Source: Desulfuromonas sp. (GTDB taxonomy: Bacteria > Desulfobacterota > Desulfuromonadia > Desulfuromonadales > Geopsychrobacteraceae). Taken from it: a stretch of 43,691 bases of DNA. A program made the translations under genes and the position numbers. The stretch is from NCBI GenBank assembly GCA_002868865.1, contig PKUC01000057.1:1-43691 (forward strand). The letters are read 5' to 3'. The notes under the pieces were generated by a model. That model was not told the DNA's origin. It searched no databases and was given only the letters and a program-made list of their open reading frames with translations. Of this stretch, positions 37,139 to 43,691 are shown piece by piece (within the stretch, counting starts at the first letter, position 1; the number at the start of each line of letters is the position of its first letter).

Positions 37139-37867
37139 TTATCGTTTCAGGTTGCGCAGTGAAAAGAAATCGGTGCCGATGCCGATATCAAAATCGATGT
37201 CGGTGTAGTGAATCAGGGTTCGCTCCTCCGGCGTGTCCACCGGTTGGATGGTCATTTTAAGTGGGATGGTCCGTCCATCGATCTCGGTGACGTCACTGAA
37301 GATCATGTCACGCACCTTGATCATTTCCTCGTCAAAATAGGCGACGGTGCCGGGGACCTCCTGCGGTCGCAGGATTTCGTAGACGATCTTGCCCCAGACC
37401 ACTGCTGCATCGGGCTTGGGGATACATTCGATCAGATAGTGTTGCGGGGTCTCTTCGATCAGGGCAAAACTGTAATCTTCCTCGATCTTATTCGCCTTGA
37501 CCAGATCGTCGTTGGTGATGTGGCTTCCCATCCATGCGCCGCCCATCATCGACGGCGGCACCTTGATCACCCGGTTGACCTTGGGCAGATAGTTCCAGAC
37601 CTCTTTGTCCACTTTGAGGGTGGCGACATCCCGTTCCTTGGCCGGTTCGATGATCTTCACCAGAAAGTGATCGCGGCCGACCGACCAGGCATCCATGGTC
37701 AGGGACCGTTCCCAGTGCGCCGAACGGATGTTCATCGACATGCGCGATTTAGAAGAAAGCCCCATGTACTGTTCTTCGACCTTGCGGACCAGTTTTTTGA
37801 GGTCGAGTGACCAGGCTGTGTGGGGCATAAGAAGATTGAGAATAATCAGTAGCAGGAGACTTCGCAT
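37139..37867 (-). CDS. LolA-like outer-membrane lipoprotein-sorting family protein
   Basis: A 242-residue periplasmic protein with a signal peptide (residues 1 to about 20, ending TAWS). The mature part has the outer-membrane lipoprotein-sorting (LolA-fold) pattern: SMNIRSAHWERSLTMDAWSVGRDHFLVKI (about 43-71), KVDKEVWNYLPKVNRVIKVPPSMMGGAWMGSHITNDDLVK (about 86-125) and IHYTDIDFDIGIGTDFFSLRNL at the end. Such proteins carry lipids or lipoproteins in a half-barrel. GGGAGG lies about 7 nt upstream of the ATG. It is the first gene of a five-gene operon with two permeases, an ATPase and a beta-barrel. Confidence 0.88.
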   Translation of the reverse strand: MRSLLLLIILNLLMPHTAWSLDLKKLVRKVEEQYMGLSSKSRMSMNIRSAHWERSLTMDAWSVGRDHFLVKIIEPAKERDVATLKVDKEVWNYLPKVNRVIKVPPSMMGGAWMGSHITNDDLVKANKIEEDYSFALIEETPQHYLIECIPKPDAAVVWGKIVYEILRPQEVPGTVAYFDEEMIKVRDMIFSDVTEIDGRTIPLKMTIQPVDTPEERTLIHYTDIDFDIGIGTDFFSLRNLKR

Positions 37868-37911
37868 CTGGACCTCCCGATGTGGCGTGATGCGTTTTTT
37901 GCAAGTATATC

Positions 37912-38160
37912 TCAGCTGCGCCCGTTCTGTTTGAGAGTGTGTTTAGCGTCCGTGTCGACAGTGGGGCAACCCTGGATCCGCAGTGGAGGTTCGAGGTGAC
38001 TGCTTTTCAGCAGTGTGGCCGGCAAGCACCTCGTTGGTGGGCCCGTCTGCGGTGATCTGCCCTCTGTGAAGAACAAGGCTGTCGCCGTCGAGGAGCTGCC
38101 GGTGTGGCTGAGCTGTGCAGCAGCGATGACAGCCTGTCTGTCGTGTGTCACAGCGAACGG
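37912..38160 (-). pseudogene. Frameshifted C-terminal remnant of a CbiO-type cobalt/nickel ABC ATPase
   Basis: No intact gene lies in the 528-bp gap 37868-38395, but its left half decodes, across two reading frames, into the end of a CbiO-like ATPase. Frame a gives FAVTHDRQAVIAAA (switch-His region); after a shift near 38100 another frame gives LLDGDSLVLHRGQITADGPT followed by NEVLAG; after a second shift near 38020 the first frame resumes with LLKSSHLEPPLRIQGCP and a stop at 37912. The order, ADGPTxE motif and LExPLxxQGCP end match what I recall of CbiO C-termini. Walker motifs and the rest are gone. It is therefore read as a decayed gene end, upstream of the LolA-like operon. Confidence 0.65.
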
Positions 38161-38230
38161 TTGCGGGCAACAAAGATGGCGAAATCGCTCTGTTTTGCTG
38201 TTTTTTATCCACAGGTTGATCACATTATTC

Positions 38231-38246
38231 TCACAATATATTGTGT
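38231..38246. promoter_or_regulatory. NrdR box 1
   Basis: TCACAATATATTGTGT contains the perfect 14-bp palindrome CACAATATATTGTG and fits the NrdR consensus (ACACTATATATAGTGT type). It lies just upstream of the candidate nrdD -35 box. Confidence 0.8.
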
Positions 38247-38247
38247 T

Positions 38248-38276
38248 TTGAATGAAATATTATCGCTAGATATAGT
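38248..38276 (+). promoter_or_regulatory. Candidate promoter of nrdD
   Basis: TTGAAT (38248-38253) and TATAGT (38271-38276) are 17 bp apart and lie between and under the NrdR boxes. A second possibility is TTGATC with TATTGT just upstream, whose -10 falls in box 1. Either way NrdR bound to both boxes would block polymerase. Confidence 0.55.
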
Positions 38277-38278
38277 GT
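38263..38278. promoter_or_regulatory. NrdR box 2
   Basis: TCGCTAGATATAGTGT is a second NrdR-type site, better conserved in its right half. Its centre is 32 bp from that of box 1, the three-helical-turn spacing known for NrdR pairs. It overlaps the candidate nrdD -10. Confidence 0.75.
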
Positions 38279-38395
38279 TTTTGTTCTTCATTAGCCCCAC
38301 GGATTGTGCTACTGTTCTGACCGCTTCTTTGTAACTATTTTATCGGGACCACCGCATCGATGACCGGTGGTAGCACGCAATACAGGAGGGCGAAA

Positions 38396-40384
38396 ATGAT
38401 AGAATTTATCCGCAAACGTGACGGGCGGCTGGCTCCTTTTGAAGAGGATAAGATCGCCGGAGCCATCATCAAAGCGGTTAAGGCGGTCGGTGGCGAAGAT
38501 ATGGAAAAGGCCACCGATATTACCCGTCAGGTTTGTGGCATCCTTGCGGTTCTCTACAAGGACGGCCGTGTTCCCACAGTCGAAAACGTTCAGGATCTGG
38601 TCGAAAAGATTCTGATCGAAAACGGCCACGCCAAGGTGGCCAAGTGCTACATCCTCTACCGGAAGCAGCACGAAGCCCTCCGCGAAACCCGCGAGTTCAT
38701 GAAACAGTCGATCGAAGCGATCGATTCCTACCTGGTGCAGGAAGACTGGCGAGTCAACGAGAACGCCAACATGGGCTATTCACTGCAGGGCCTGAACAAT
38801 CATATCGCGTCCAATATCTCCAGCAACTACTGGTTGAACAAGATCTACCCGGAAGATGTGGCCGATGCTCATCGTGAGGGGGCGTATCATATCCACGATC
38901 TCGGCATGCTGTCGGTCTACTGCTGCGGCTGGGACCTCAAAGACCTGCTGCTGAAGGGCTTCACCGGCGCGTACGGCAAGGTGCAGAGTGCCCCGGCCAA
39001 GCATTTCCGTACCGCTCTCGGTCAGGTCGTCAACTTTTTCTACACCCTGCAGGGTGAAGCGGCCGGTGCGCAGGCCTTTGCCAATTTTGACACCCTGCTG
39101 GCGCCGTTTATCCACTACGATGAGCTCAGCTATGACGACGTCCGGCAGTCGATGCAGGAATTTGTCTTCAATATGAACGTGCCGACCCGGGTCGGCTTCC
39201 AGACGCCATTCACCAACATCACGATGGACATGATGGTGCCGTCGAATATGGCCAATGAAGCGGTGGTGATCGGTGGTGAGCTTCAGGATCGCACCTATGG
39301 AGAGTTTCAGAACGAGATGGACCTGCTCAATCGTGCCTTCTGCGAAGTGATGATGGCAGGCGATTCTTCGGGGCGGATCTTTTCCTTTCCGATCCCGACC
39401 TACAATATCACCCAGGGCTTCGATTGGGAGAGCTCCCGCTTCGAGCCGATCTGGGAGATGACCGCCAGATACGGCATCCCCTACTTCAGCAACTTTATTA
39501 ACTCGGATATGGACCCCGAGGACGCGCGTTCGATGTGCTGTAGGTTACGTCTCGACAACCGTGAACTGCGACGGCGCGGCGGCGGCCTGTTCGGTTCCAA
39601 TCCTCTGACCGGGTCGATCGGCGTGGTGACCCTGAACCTGCCCCGGGCGGCGTATCAGGCCGATAATAAAAGCGAATTCTTCGCCCAGATCAGTCATCTG
39701 ATGCGCCTTGCCTTTCAATCGCTGGAGCTCAAACGCAAGCAGCTGGAGCGCTTCACCGAAGAGGGACTGTACCCTTACAGTCGGTATTATCTGGGTGCGA
39801 TCCGTGAGCGCAGCGGCAGCTTCTGGGATAACCATTTTTCAACAATCGGTCTGATCGGCATGAACGAAGCCTGTCTCAATATGCTGGGAGAGGGGATCGA
39901 AACAGACAACGGTCAGGCCCTGGCGACCGAGACCCTCGATTTTATGCGTCAGCAGCTCGAAGTGTTTCAGGAAGAGACCGGTCACCTCTACAATCTCGAA
40001 GCCACCCCCGGCGAGGGAACCAGCTATCGGCTGGCCAATCGCGACCGGGCCCGCTTCCCTGACATCCAGACCGCTGGAACCGAAGAGCCGTACTATACCA
40101 ATTCCACCCAGCTGCCGGTCGGCACCACAGAAGATATCTTTGCTGCCCTGTCTCATCAGGACGGATTGCAGACGCTCTACACCGGCGGTACCGTGTTCCA
40201 CGGGTTCCTCGGTGAGCGCCTTGACGATTGGACCAGCGCCCGTCTGCTGGTGCGCAGGATCGCCGAAAACTTCCACCTGCCCTACTTTACCATCAGCCCG
40301 ACATTTACCATCTGTCCGGTTCATGGTTACATCAGTGGGGAACATTTTGCCTGCCCGCACCATCAGGACGGTAAGGCTGCCTGA
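38396..40384 (+). CDS. nrdD: Anaerobic (class III) ribonucleotide reductase, large part lacking the glycyl-radical tail
   Basis: Reduces ribonucleotides to deoxyribonucleotides without oxygen. 662 residues. An ATP-cone regulatory domain fills residues 1 to about 95 (IRKRDGRLAPFEEDKIAGAI). The reductase barrel follows with HIHDLG (165-170), paired Cys 176/177, NMNVPTRVGFQTPFTNI and FPIPTYNIT. The C-terminus ends in a Cys/His region (Cys640, His643, Cys653, His655/656) of the zinc site and then stops. The usual C-terminal RVxG(Y/F) glycyl-radical motif is missing from this frame and is found in the separate ORF at 40432. The ATG at 38396 has AGGAGG upstream. Controlled by an NrdR box pair. Confidence 0.93.
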   Translation: MIEFIRKRDGRLAPFEEDKIAGAIIKAVKAVGGEDMEKATDITRQVCGILAVLYKDGRVPTVENVQDLVEKILIENGHAKVAKCYILYRKQHEALRETREFMKQSIEAIDSYLVQEDWRVNENANMGYSLQGLNNHIASNISSNYWLNKIYPEDVADAHREGAYHIHDLGMLSVYCCGWDLKDLLLKGFTGAYGKVQSAPAKHFRTALGQVVNFFYTLQGEAAGAQAFANFDTLLAPFIHYDELSYDDVRQSMQEFVFNMNVPTRVGFQTPFTNITMDMMVPSNMANEAVVIGGELQDRTYGEFQNEMDLLNRAFCEVMMAGDSSGRIFSFPIPTYNITQGFDWESSRFEPIWEMTARYGIPYFSNFINSDMDPEDARSMCCRLRLDNRELRRRGGGLFGSNPLTGSIGVVTLNLPRAAYQADNKSEFFAQISHLMRLAFQSLELKRKQLERFTEEGLYPYSRYYLGAIRERSGSFWDNHFSTIGLIGMNEACLNMLGEGIETDNGQALATETLDFMRQQLEVFQEETGHLYNLEATPGEGTSYRLANRDRARFPDIQTAGTEEPYYTNSTQLPVGTTEDIFAALSHQDGLQTLYTGGTVFHGFLGERLDDWTSARLLVRRIAENFHLPYFTISPTFTICPVHGYISGEHFACPHHQDGKAA

Positions 40385-40431
40385 TGCCTTGATCGCCAGC
40401 AGGTACGAACCGATGATGAAAAGGAATGAAA

Positions 40432-40578
40432 ATGGCAACCAAGTGTGATGCTAAGACTGAGGTGTATTCGAGGGTGTGCGGGTTCTTTCGCCCCGTTCAG
40501 CAGTGGAATCGTGGCAAAAAAGAGGAGTTCAAGGATCGCTCCGAATACGTCGTTGCGAAGGACAAGAGCGAGCAATAG
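40432..40578 (+). CDS. Separate 48-residue glycyl-radical peptide of class III ribonucleotide reductase
   Basis: A 48-codon ORF between nrdD and nrdG. It begins MATKCDAKTEVYSRVCGFF and continues RPVQQWNRGKKEEFKDR, which is the C-terminal glycyl-radical segment normally at the end of NrdD; the radical Gly would be residue 17 and a lone Cys at residue 5 could complete the zinc site. It has its own AAGGA Shine-Dalgarno 6 nt before the ATG, lies in another frame than nrdD, starts 47 nt after the nrdD stop and has an in-frame stop just upstream (40417). It ends 12 bp before nrdG. This looks like a deliberate split, comparable in idea to the spare-part protein GrcA of pyruvate formate-lyase. Its small size explains why it is easy to miss. 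Confidence 0.88.
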   Translation: MATKCDAKTEVYSRVCGFFRPVQQWNRGKKEEFKDRSEYVVAKDKSEQ

Positions 40579-40590
40579 GCGCGACCATCG

Positions 40591-41286
40591 ATGAAGATCA
40601 AAGGTTTTCAGGGGACCAGCCTGCTTGATTTCCCGGGCCGGCTGGCGGCTCTGGTTTTTACCGGCGGCTGTAACCTCGCCTGTCCCTATTGCCATAATCC
40701 CGGACTGGTCCTTGAACCGGATCAGTATCCCGACTATCCCCTTGCGGATCTCTTCGACGATCTGCGCAGTCGTGCCGGGTTCATCGACGGGATCGTTATC
40801 TCCGGCGGTGAACCGACCCTCGATCCTGGTCTGTCTGACTTTCTGGCACGACTGAAAGAGATGGAACTCGAGGTGAAGCTCGATACCAACGGCTTGCGCC
40901 CTGATGTCTTACGTCCGCTTCTCGAAAAAAATCAGGTTGATTATCTCGCTATCGATCTTAAAACCGCCCTTGACAGGTATTCTGAACTCGACAGCCACCC
41001 CGTCGATGTCGCCCCATTAGTGGACACCATCGCCCTGACAAGAACCTTTGATGTCGCAACGGAATTTCGAACGACCTGTGTGCCGGGTTTGGTCGAAGTC
41101 GACGATATCCACGCCATGGGGACTGCCATTAAAGGGGCCGATCTGTGGGTACTGCAACAGTTCGTACCTGATCATTCCCTCGATGAAAACCTTCATGAAG
41201 TCTCTCCGCACTCTGCTGAGGTATTGCAGGGGTTCGTCCGGTCGGCGGAAGGATACGTAGAGAACCTCACTCTTCGTGGTGTGTAA
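40591..41286 (+). CDS. nrdG: Anaerobic ribonucleotide reductase activating enzyme
   Basis: Radical SAM protein that generates the glycyl radical on the reductase. 231 residues. The cluster motif is C27-x3-C31-x2-C34 in FTGGCNLACPYCHNP, and the SAM-binding GGEP is in GIVISGGEPTL (about residues 68-78). DFPGRLAALVF before the motif is typical of the longer NrdG2-type activases. Its target Gly here lies on the 48-residue peptide encoded 12 bp upstream. The three genes are one transcript by spacing. Confidence 0.94.
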   Translation: MKIKGFQGTSLLDFPGRLAALVFTGGCNLACPYCHNPGLVLEPDQYPDYPLADLFDDLRSRAGFIDGIVISGGEPTLDPGLSDFLARLKEMELEVKLDTNGLRPDVLRPLLEKNQVDYLAIDLKTALDRYSELDSHPVDVAPLVDTIALTRTFDVATEFRTTCVPGLVEVDDIHAMGTAIKGADLWVLQQFVPDHSLDENLHEVSPHSAEVLQGFVRSAEGYVENLTLRGV

Positions 41287-41314
41287 GTACTCAGAAAATA
41301 AGACGAAAAACTGT

Positions 41315-41343
41315 AAAGGCCACCTCGATCGAGGTGGCCTTTT
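41315..41343. terminator. Perfect-palindrome bidirectional terminator
   Basis: AAAGGCCACCTCGA (41315-41328) and its exact reverse complement (41329-41342) make a 14-bp palindrome with flanking A and T runs. It sits between the convergent nrdG and the gene ending at 41378 and can serve both. Confidence 0.85.
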
Positions 41344-41377
41344 GACGTTGGCGTGGTTATGCAGCAGTCCTTCGCAA

Positions 41378-42130
41378 TTAAAGGTAGGGTTTGCCTTTGG
41401 GGCCAAGTGTGAAGGTTTTAGAGGCGCTGTCGAAATAGATAGCTCCCTGGTAGTAATCGATCAGGCTCTGTGAAACCAAGGCTTCCTGCTCATCTACAGT
41501 GATTATGTAGTAATAATGGGTCAGGTCATAATTGTTCTTGTTCGCTTTTTCCATGTTTTTTCGATATGGCCTGAAATCCTTAACCGCCGTGAATGCTTCT
41601 TTAGCCCCTTTTTTAGCCGCTTTTTTTGCAACGTTCTCGGCAAGCTCTGAAACTTCGGGGCAAACAAAAGCTGTCACTTCGGCAGCTACTGCGACGGCAA
41701 ATTCCGCTGCTGCGATTTCCATTTCAAAATCATATTTTTTCAGGGCGTTAATAAAATCCTGCGTTAAAAGATAGCGTCGATACGGAACCCTTATCTCCGC
41801 ATAGTAGTCAGAGAACACGCCGCCTCTGTCTTGCGTCTGAAATGTTTTTCCAGCATTTTCTTTTTTCGACACCAGTTTGTCATTGGTCCAAGATTTCTTT
41901 CGACTCCACTCCAGCTTGGTCAGCGTCGAGCTGTTCACGCCTTTTTTAAGTTCTTTTCGTTTGACTTCAACTTTTATATCCAGTGGCCGATCGGTGTAGA
42001 TATACAGACTTTCATGGGTTTCGAAGTTATGCTTCAGGTCATAGTAGTGGGTTTTTCTCTCCGCCTCGGTCATCGCAAAAACATTCGAGTAGACACCAAT
42101 CAACATGAGTAGCAATAGCAGTCTTTTCAT
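41378..42130 (-). CDS. Exported protein of unknown function
   Basis: 250 residues with a signal peptide (MKRLLLLLMLIGVYSNVFA, cleavage about residue 19). The mature protein is basic and rich in Lys and Tyr in its first half. An Ala-rich stretch (about residues 140-180, including EIAAAEFAVAVAAEVTAFV and KKAAKKGAKEAF) may form a helix. The end has HYYYIITVDEQEALVSQSLIDYYQGAIYFD. I do not recognise a family. AGGAGG lies about 7 nt before the ATG. It is 48 bp downstream of the lipoprotein gene on the same strand, and the pair looks more AT-rich than the genes around it. Confidence 0.7.
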   Translation of the reverse strand: MKRLLLLLMLIGVYSNVFAMTEAERKTHYYDLKHNFETHESLYIYTDRPLDIKVEVKRKELKKGVNSSTLTKLEWSRKKSWTNDKLVSKKENAGKTFQTQDRGGVFSDYYAEIRVPYRRYLLTQDFINALKKYDFEMEIAAAEFAVAVAAEVTAFVCPEVSELAENVAKKAAKKGAKEAFTAVKDFRPYRKNMEKANKNNYDLTHYYYIITVDEQEALVSQSLIDYYQGAIYFDSASKTFTLGPKGKPYL

Positions 42131-42178
42131 TGAATCCTCCTGTTTTGGTCAGGCTTATGTACATAAAATGAGGCGAGC

Positions 42179-42763
42179 TCAACTGTCCGAGTCGTCTTCA
42201 GGGTCTGTTTCTGATGAGGCTTCTGGTGCGTCTGAAGAATTTGATCCATCTGAAAGGTTTGAATTGCTGGTGGTAAGCTTACTGTCGAGCGCTTTTGCCC
42301 CGCTGCTGGTTTGATTTGCTGACGTCTGATTTACCGAATTCAGAAACATGCGGTAGATTTTAAAGGTCAGTTCTTTATCTGCGTTCAGGTTTGCGCTCAT
42401 CTCACAAGCTCGATAGAGAAGTTCGCTGGTAATGAGTACTTCGGGGTTCATGCCGCCCAGAGACAGTGCCCCGGATGAGACTCCTTCTCCAATGCTCTTT
42501 GAGGCCGCAGATCCGACGCCACTGAGGTTCAGGTTTTCTTGGCGAGTTTTTACCGCGTCGGTGATGTTTTCTTTGCAAATCCAAAGGCCAGGTTTGGCTT
42601 CTTTAATATAGGAAGCCAGCCGGGTTGAGTTGTGAGTAATGACCTGAACCGCTCCCTGGTCAATGAGTGCTGGTTGTGAAATGCCGGCTGTACACCCTGA
42701 CATCATTACGGAGCCAGCAATGATGATGCTCGCAACAATGAGAAAGAATTTGTTGGGGATCAT
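42179..42763 (-). CDS. Lipoprotein of unknown function with acidic Ser-rich tail
   Basis: 194 residues. The signal ends in a lipobox MSGC (Cys at residue 24), so it should be lipid-anchored in the envelope. A middle part (about residues 40-150) is predicted mixed helix, with SELLYRACEMSANLNADKELTFKIYRMFL. The last 40 residues are low-complexity Ser/Asn/Asp/Glu with no hydrophobic content, ending ETDPEDDSDS. No family recognised. Probably co-transcribed with the exported protein at 41378. The 256-bp gap on its upstream side is AT-rich and otherwise holds only the rubrerythrin terminator. Confidence 0.7.
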   Translation of the reverse strand: MIPNKFFLIVASIIIAGSVMMSGCTAGISQPALIDQGAVQVITHNSTRLASYIKEAKPGLWICKENITDAVKTRQENLNLSGVGSAASKSIGEGVSSGALSLGGMNPEVLITSELLYRACEMSANLNADKELTFKIYRMFLNSVNQTSANQTSSGAKALDSKLTTSNSNLSDGSNSSDAPEASSETDPEDDSDS

Positions 42764-42957
42764 GTTTTTCTCCAGGCAGATAGGATGTTTCTGAGAATAA
42801 AGGAGTATAATTTAAGAATATTAATAAAGTGTCTGGATAATTTTATCAAGTAAATTGGGTGGAAAAGGGAAGAAAACTACATTTTTTGTGGGGTTATGCC
42901 GCGACTTGAAGTTTTATAATGTGCTGACCTGGTAAACAGAGTCGCTTGCTTAGAGAC

Positions 42958-42987
42958 AAAAAGCCGCTGTCGGTTGGACAACGGCTT
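42958..42987 (-). terminator. Intrinsic terminator of the rubrerythrin gene
   Basis: AAGCCGCTGTC (42961-42971) pairs with GACAACGGCTT (42977-42987) with one mismatch; read on the minus strand it is followed by a run of T (42958-42962 as A on plus). Confidence 0.75.
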
Positions 42988-43019
42988 CAGTGTGCGCGGT
43001 GCGTACTTGTGTTTGGAGT

Positions 43020-43538
43020 CTAGTCTTCCAGGCTCAGGTGATCTTCTTCAATTTCAACCAGGGCGCTGAAGACTTGTTTGGCGCGAGGAGTCGTTGCTGC
43101 TTCAGCGAATTTACTGTAAGAGCCGATGGCAATCTCTTCGCGGCGATGGCTTTCCTGAATATTGACTTCACCGTCAGCGCTTGCTTCAACGTCATGCAGC
43201 TCAGGTTTGGTGACTTTGAGGTGTTTGGCGAAGATGCTGGCGTGTTCAGATTCAACTTTCATCAACGCTTTGAAGAGAGATTTGTAGAAATCGTTTGTTG
43301 CAGCTGCTGAAGCGGCTTTGTAGAAACTTGCGTTACCGATTTCGATGTCGAGGGCAGCGCGGAAGTTGTCCTGCTCGGCTGCGGTAAAGTTATGCTCCTG
43401 AGTAAAGGGGCTCACATAGTCTCTGCCGTCGATGAAATAATGCTGCTTGGCTCCGCAATACGGACAATTGACGGGGGGGTGATCCCCCAGGTACGGGTCG
43501 CCGCAAATCTGACATTTGTACAGTTTGTAGTCCTTCAT
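43020..43538 (-). CDS. Reverse-order rubrerythrin
   Basis: 172 residues. An N-terminal rubredoxin-like iron site (Cys 9, 12, 25 and 28, in CQICG and CPYCG) is followed by a ferritin-like di-iron domain (about residues 45-172) with metal-ligand-type Glu in DIEIGNASFYKAA, KVESEHASIF, REEIAIGSYSKFAE and EIEEDHLSLE. Classical rubrerythrin has the opposite order, so this is the reverse type known from clostridia, which reduces peroxide and oxygen in anaerobes. The start at 43538 has AGGAGGAG about 9 nt upstream; the longer in-frame extension to 43595 covers the promoter and is rejected. Confidence 0.9.
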   Translation of the reverse strand: MKDYKLYKCQICGDPYLGDHPPVNCPYCGAKQHYFIDGRDYVSPFTQEHNFTAAEQDNFRAALDIEIGNASFYKAASAAATNDFYKSLFKALMKVESEHASIFAKHLKVTKPELHDVEASADGEVNIQESHRREEIAIGSYSKFAEAATTPRAKQVFSALVEIEEDHLSLED

Positions 43539-43575
43539 GGGAATGGCTCCTCCTGAATTGAATTGGTTGGCTACG

Positions 43576-43603
43576 TTCATACCATGCTCAGGCATGCCGT
43601 CAA
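43576..43603 (-). promoter_or_regulatory. Candidate promoter of rubrerythrin
   Basis: On the minus strand TTGACG (43598-43603) and TATGAA (43576-43581) are 16 bp apart. The spacer holds a small inverted repeat CATGC-CTGA-GCATG, which could be an operator. Confidence 0.5.
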
Positions 43604-43608
43604 AACAG

Positions 43609-43636
43609 AAAAAGCGACCGCAGAGGGTCGCTTTTC
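43609..43636 (-). terminator. Terminator after the tRNA-Pro gene
   Basis: AAAAGCGACC (43610-43619) pairs with GGTCGCTTTT (43626-43635) around a 6-nt loop. On the minus strand it follows the tRNA and precedes the rubrerythrin promoter. Confidence 0.75.
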
Positions 43637-43652
43637 GATAAACTCAGGAAAA

Positions 43653-43691
<39 letters not shown>

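Noticed and set aside
37943-38212. Two overlapping minus-strand ORFs (89 and 103 codons) as real genes
   Set aside because: Each carries only alternate pieces of a CbiO-like C-terminus; together they are better explained as one frameshifted remnant.
40384-40432. A simple frameshift or sequencing error breaking a normal nrdD
   Set aside because: The tail ORF has its own Shine-Dalgarno and ATG, an in-frame stop lies just before it, and 47 bases separate the two. One base added or removed would not restore the usual join. An error cannot be fully excluded without reads.

Overview
The window reads as a roughly 44 kb piece of the chromosome of an anaerobic, Gram-negative bacterium. The best guess is a Desulfuromonas/Geobacter-type delta-proteobacterium (Desulfobacterota). 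This rests on remembered family resemblance and gene content, not on a search. The supporting content is the anaerobic (early cobalt insertion) cobalamin route, a ThiC-like gene inside it that looks like the 5-hydroxybenzimidazole synthase BzaF, a class III ribonucleotide reductase, a rubrerythrin with its rubredoxin module at the N-terminus, and outer-membrane (Lol-like, beta-barrel) genes. No phage, insertion sequence or CRISPR array is visible.

Layout. Positions 1-3228 hold the 3' part of a large Ig-like surface protein with seven Cys-rich tandem repeats. It converges on uvrB and a DUF748/AsmA-like envelope gene (3298-8239, minus). Positions 8354-11693 carry small housekeeping genes on plus: a flavin reductase, DUF2905, a Gate-domain membrane protein, folA and a SIMPL lipoprotein, with a 31-residue membrane peptide on minus.

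Positions 11728-28215 are a B12 operon. A promoter and a cobalamin riboswitch with an intrinsic terminator precede cobU-cobT-cobS-cobC-cbiA-bzaF, then a palindromic repeat, then cbiC-cbiD-cbiET-cbiF-cbiG-cbiH/cbiP (one fused gene)-cbiB-cobD, with DUF3820 and a tRNA-dihydrouridine synthase overlapping at the tail. Most junctions overlap or are separated by a few bases. The set covers the middle of corrin-ring synthesis, the amide and aminopropanol steps and nucleotide-loop assembly. cbiL, cbiJ, the cobalt chelatase and the adenosyltransferase are not in the window.

Positions 28337-28528 hold a small conserved-type protein. An iron(III) ABC importer (fbpABC, 28749-32506, minus) is driven by a clear promoter carrying a Fur box. 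Positions 32761-37867 (minus) are a tightly packed five-gene envelope operon: LolA-like protein, two FtsX/LolC-type permeases, a LolD-type ATPase and an outer-membrane beta-barrel. Upstream of it lies a frameshifted remnant of a CbiO-type cobalt transporter ATPase.

Positions 38231-41286 carry the anaerobic ribonucleotide reductase locus: two NrdR boxes 32 bp apart, nrdD lacking its glycyl-radical tail, a separate 48-codon ORF that encodes exactly that tail, then nrdG. This split glycyl-radical reductase is the most striking item in the window. The right end has two unrecognised exported proteins (41378-42763, minus), a reverse-order rubrerythrin (minus) and the 3' half of a tRNA-Pro gene (minus) cut by the window edge.
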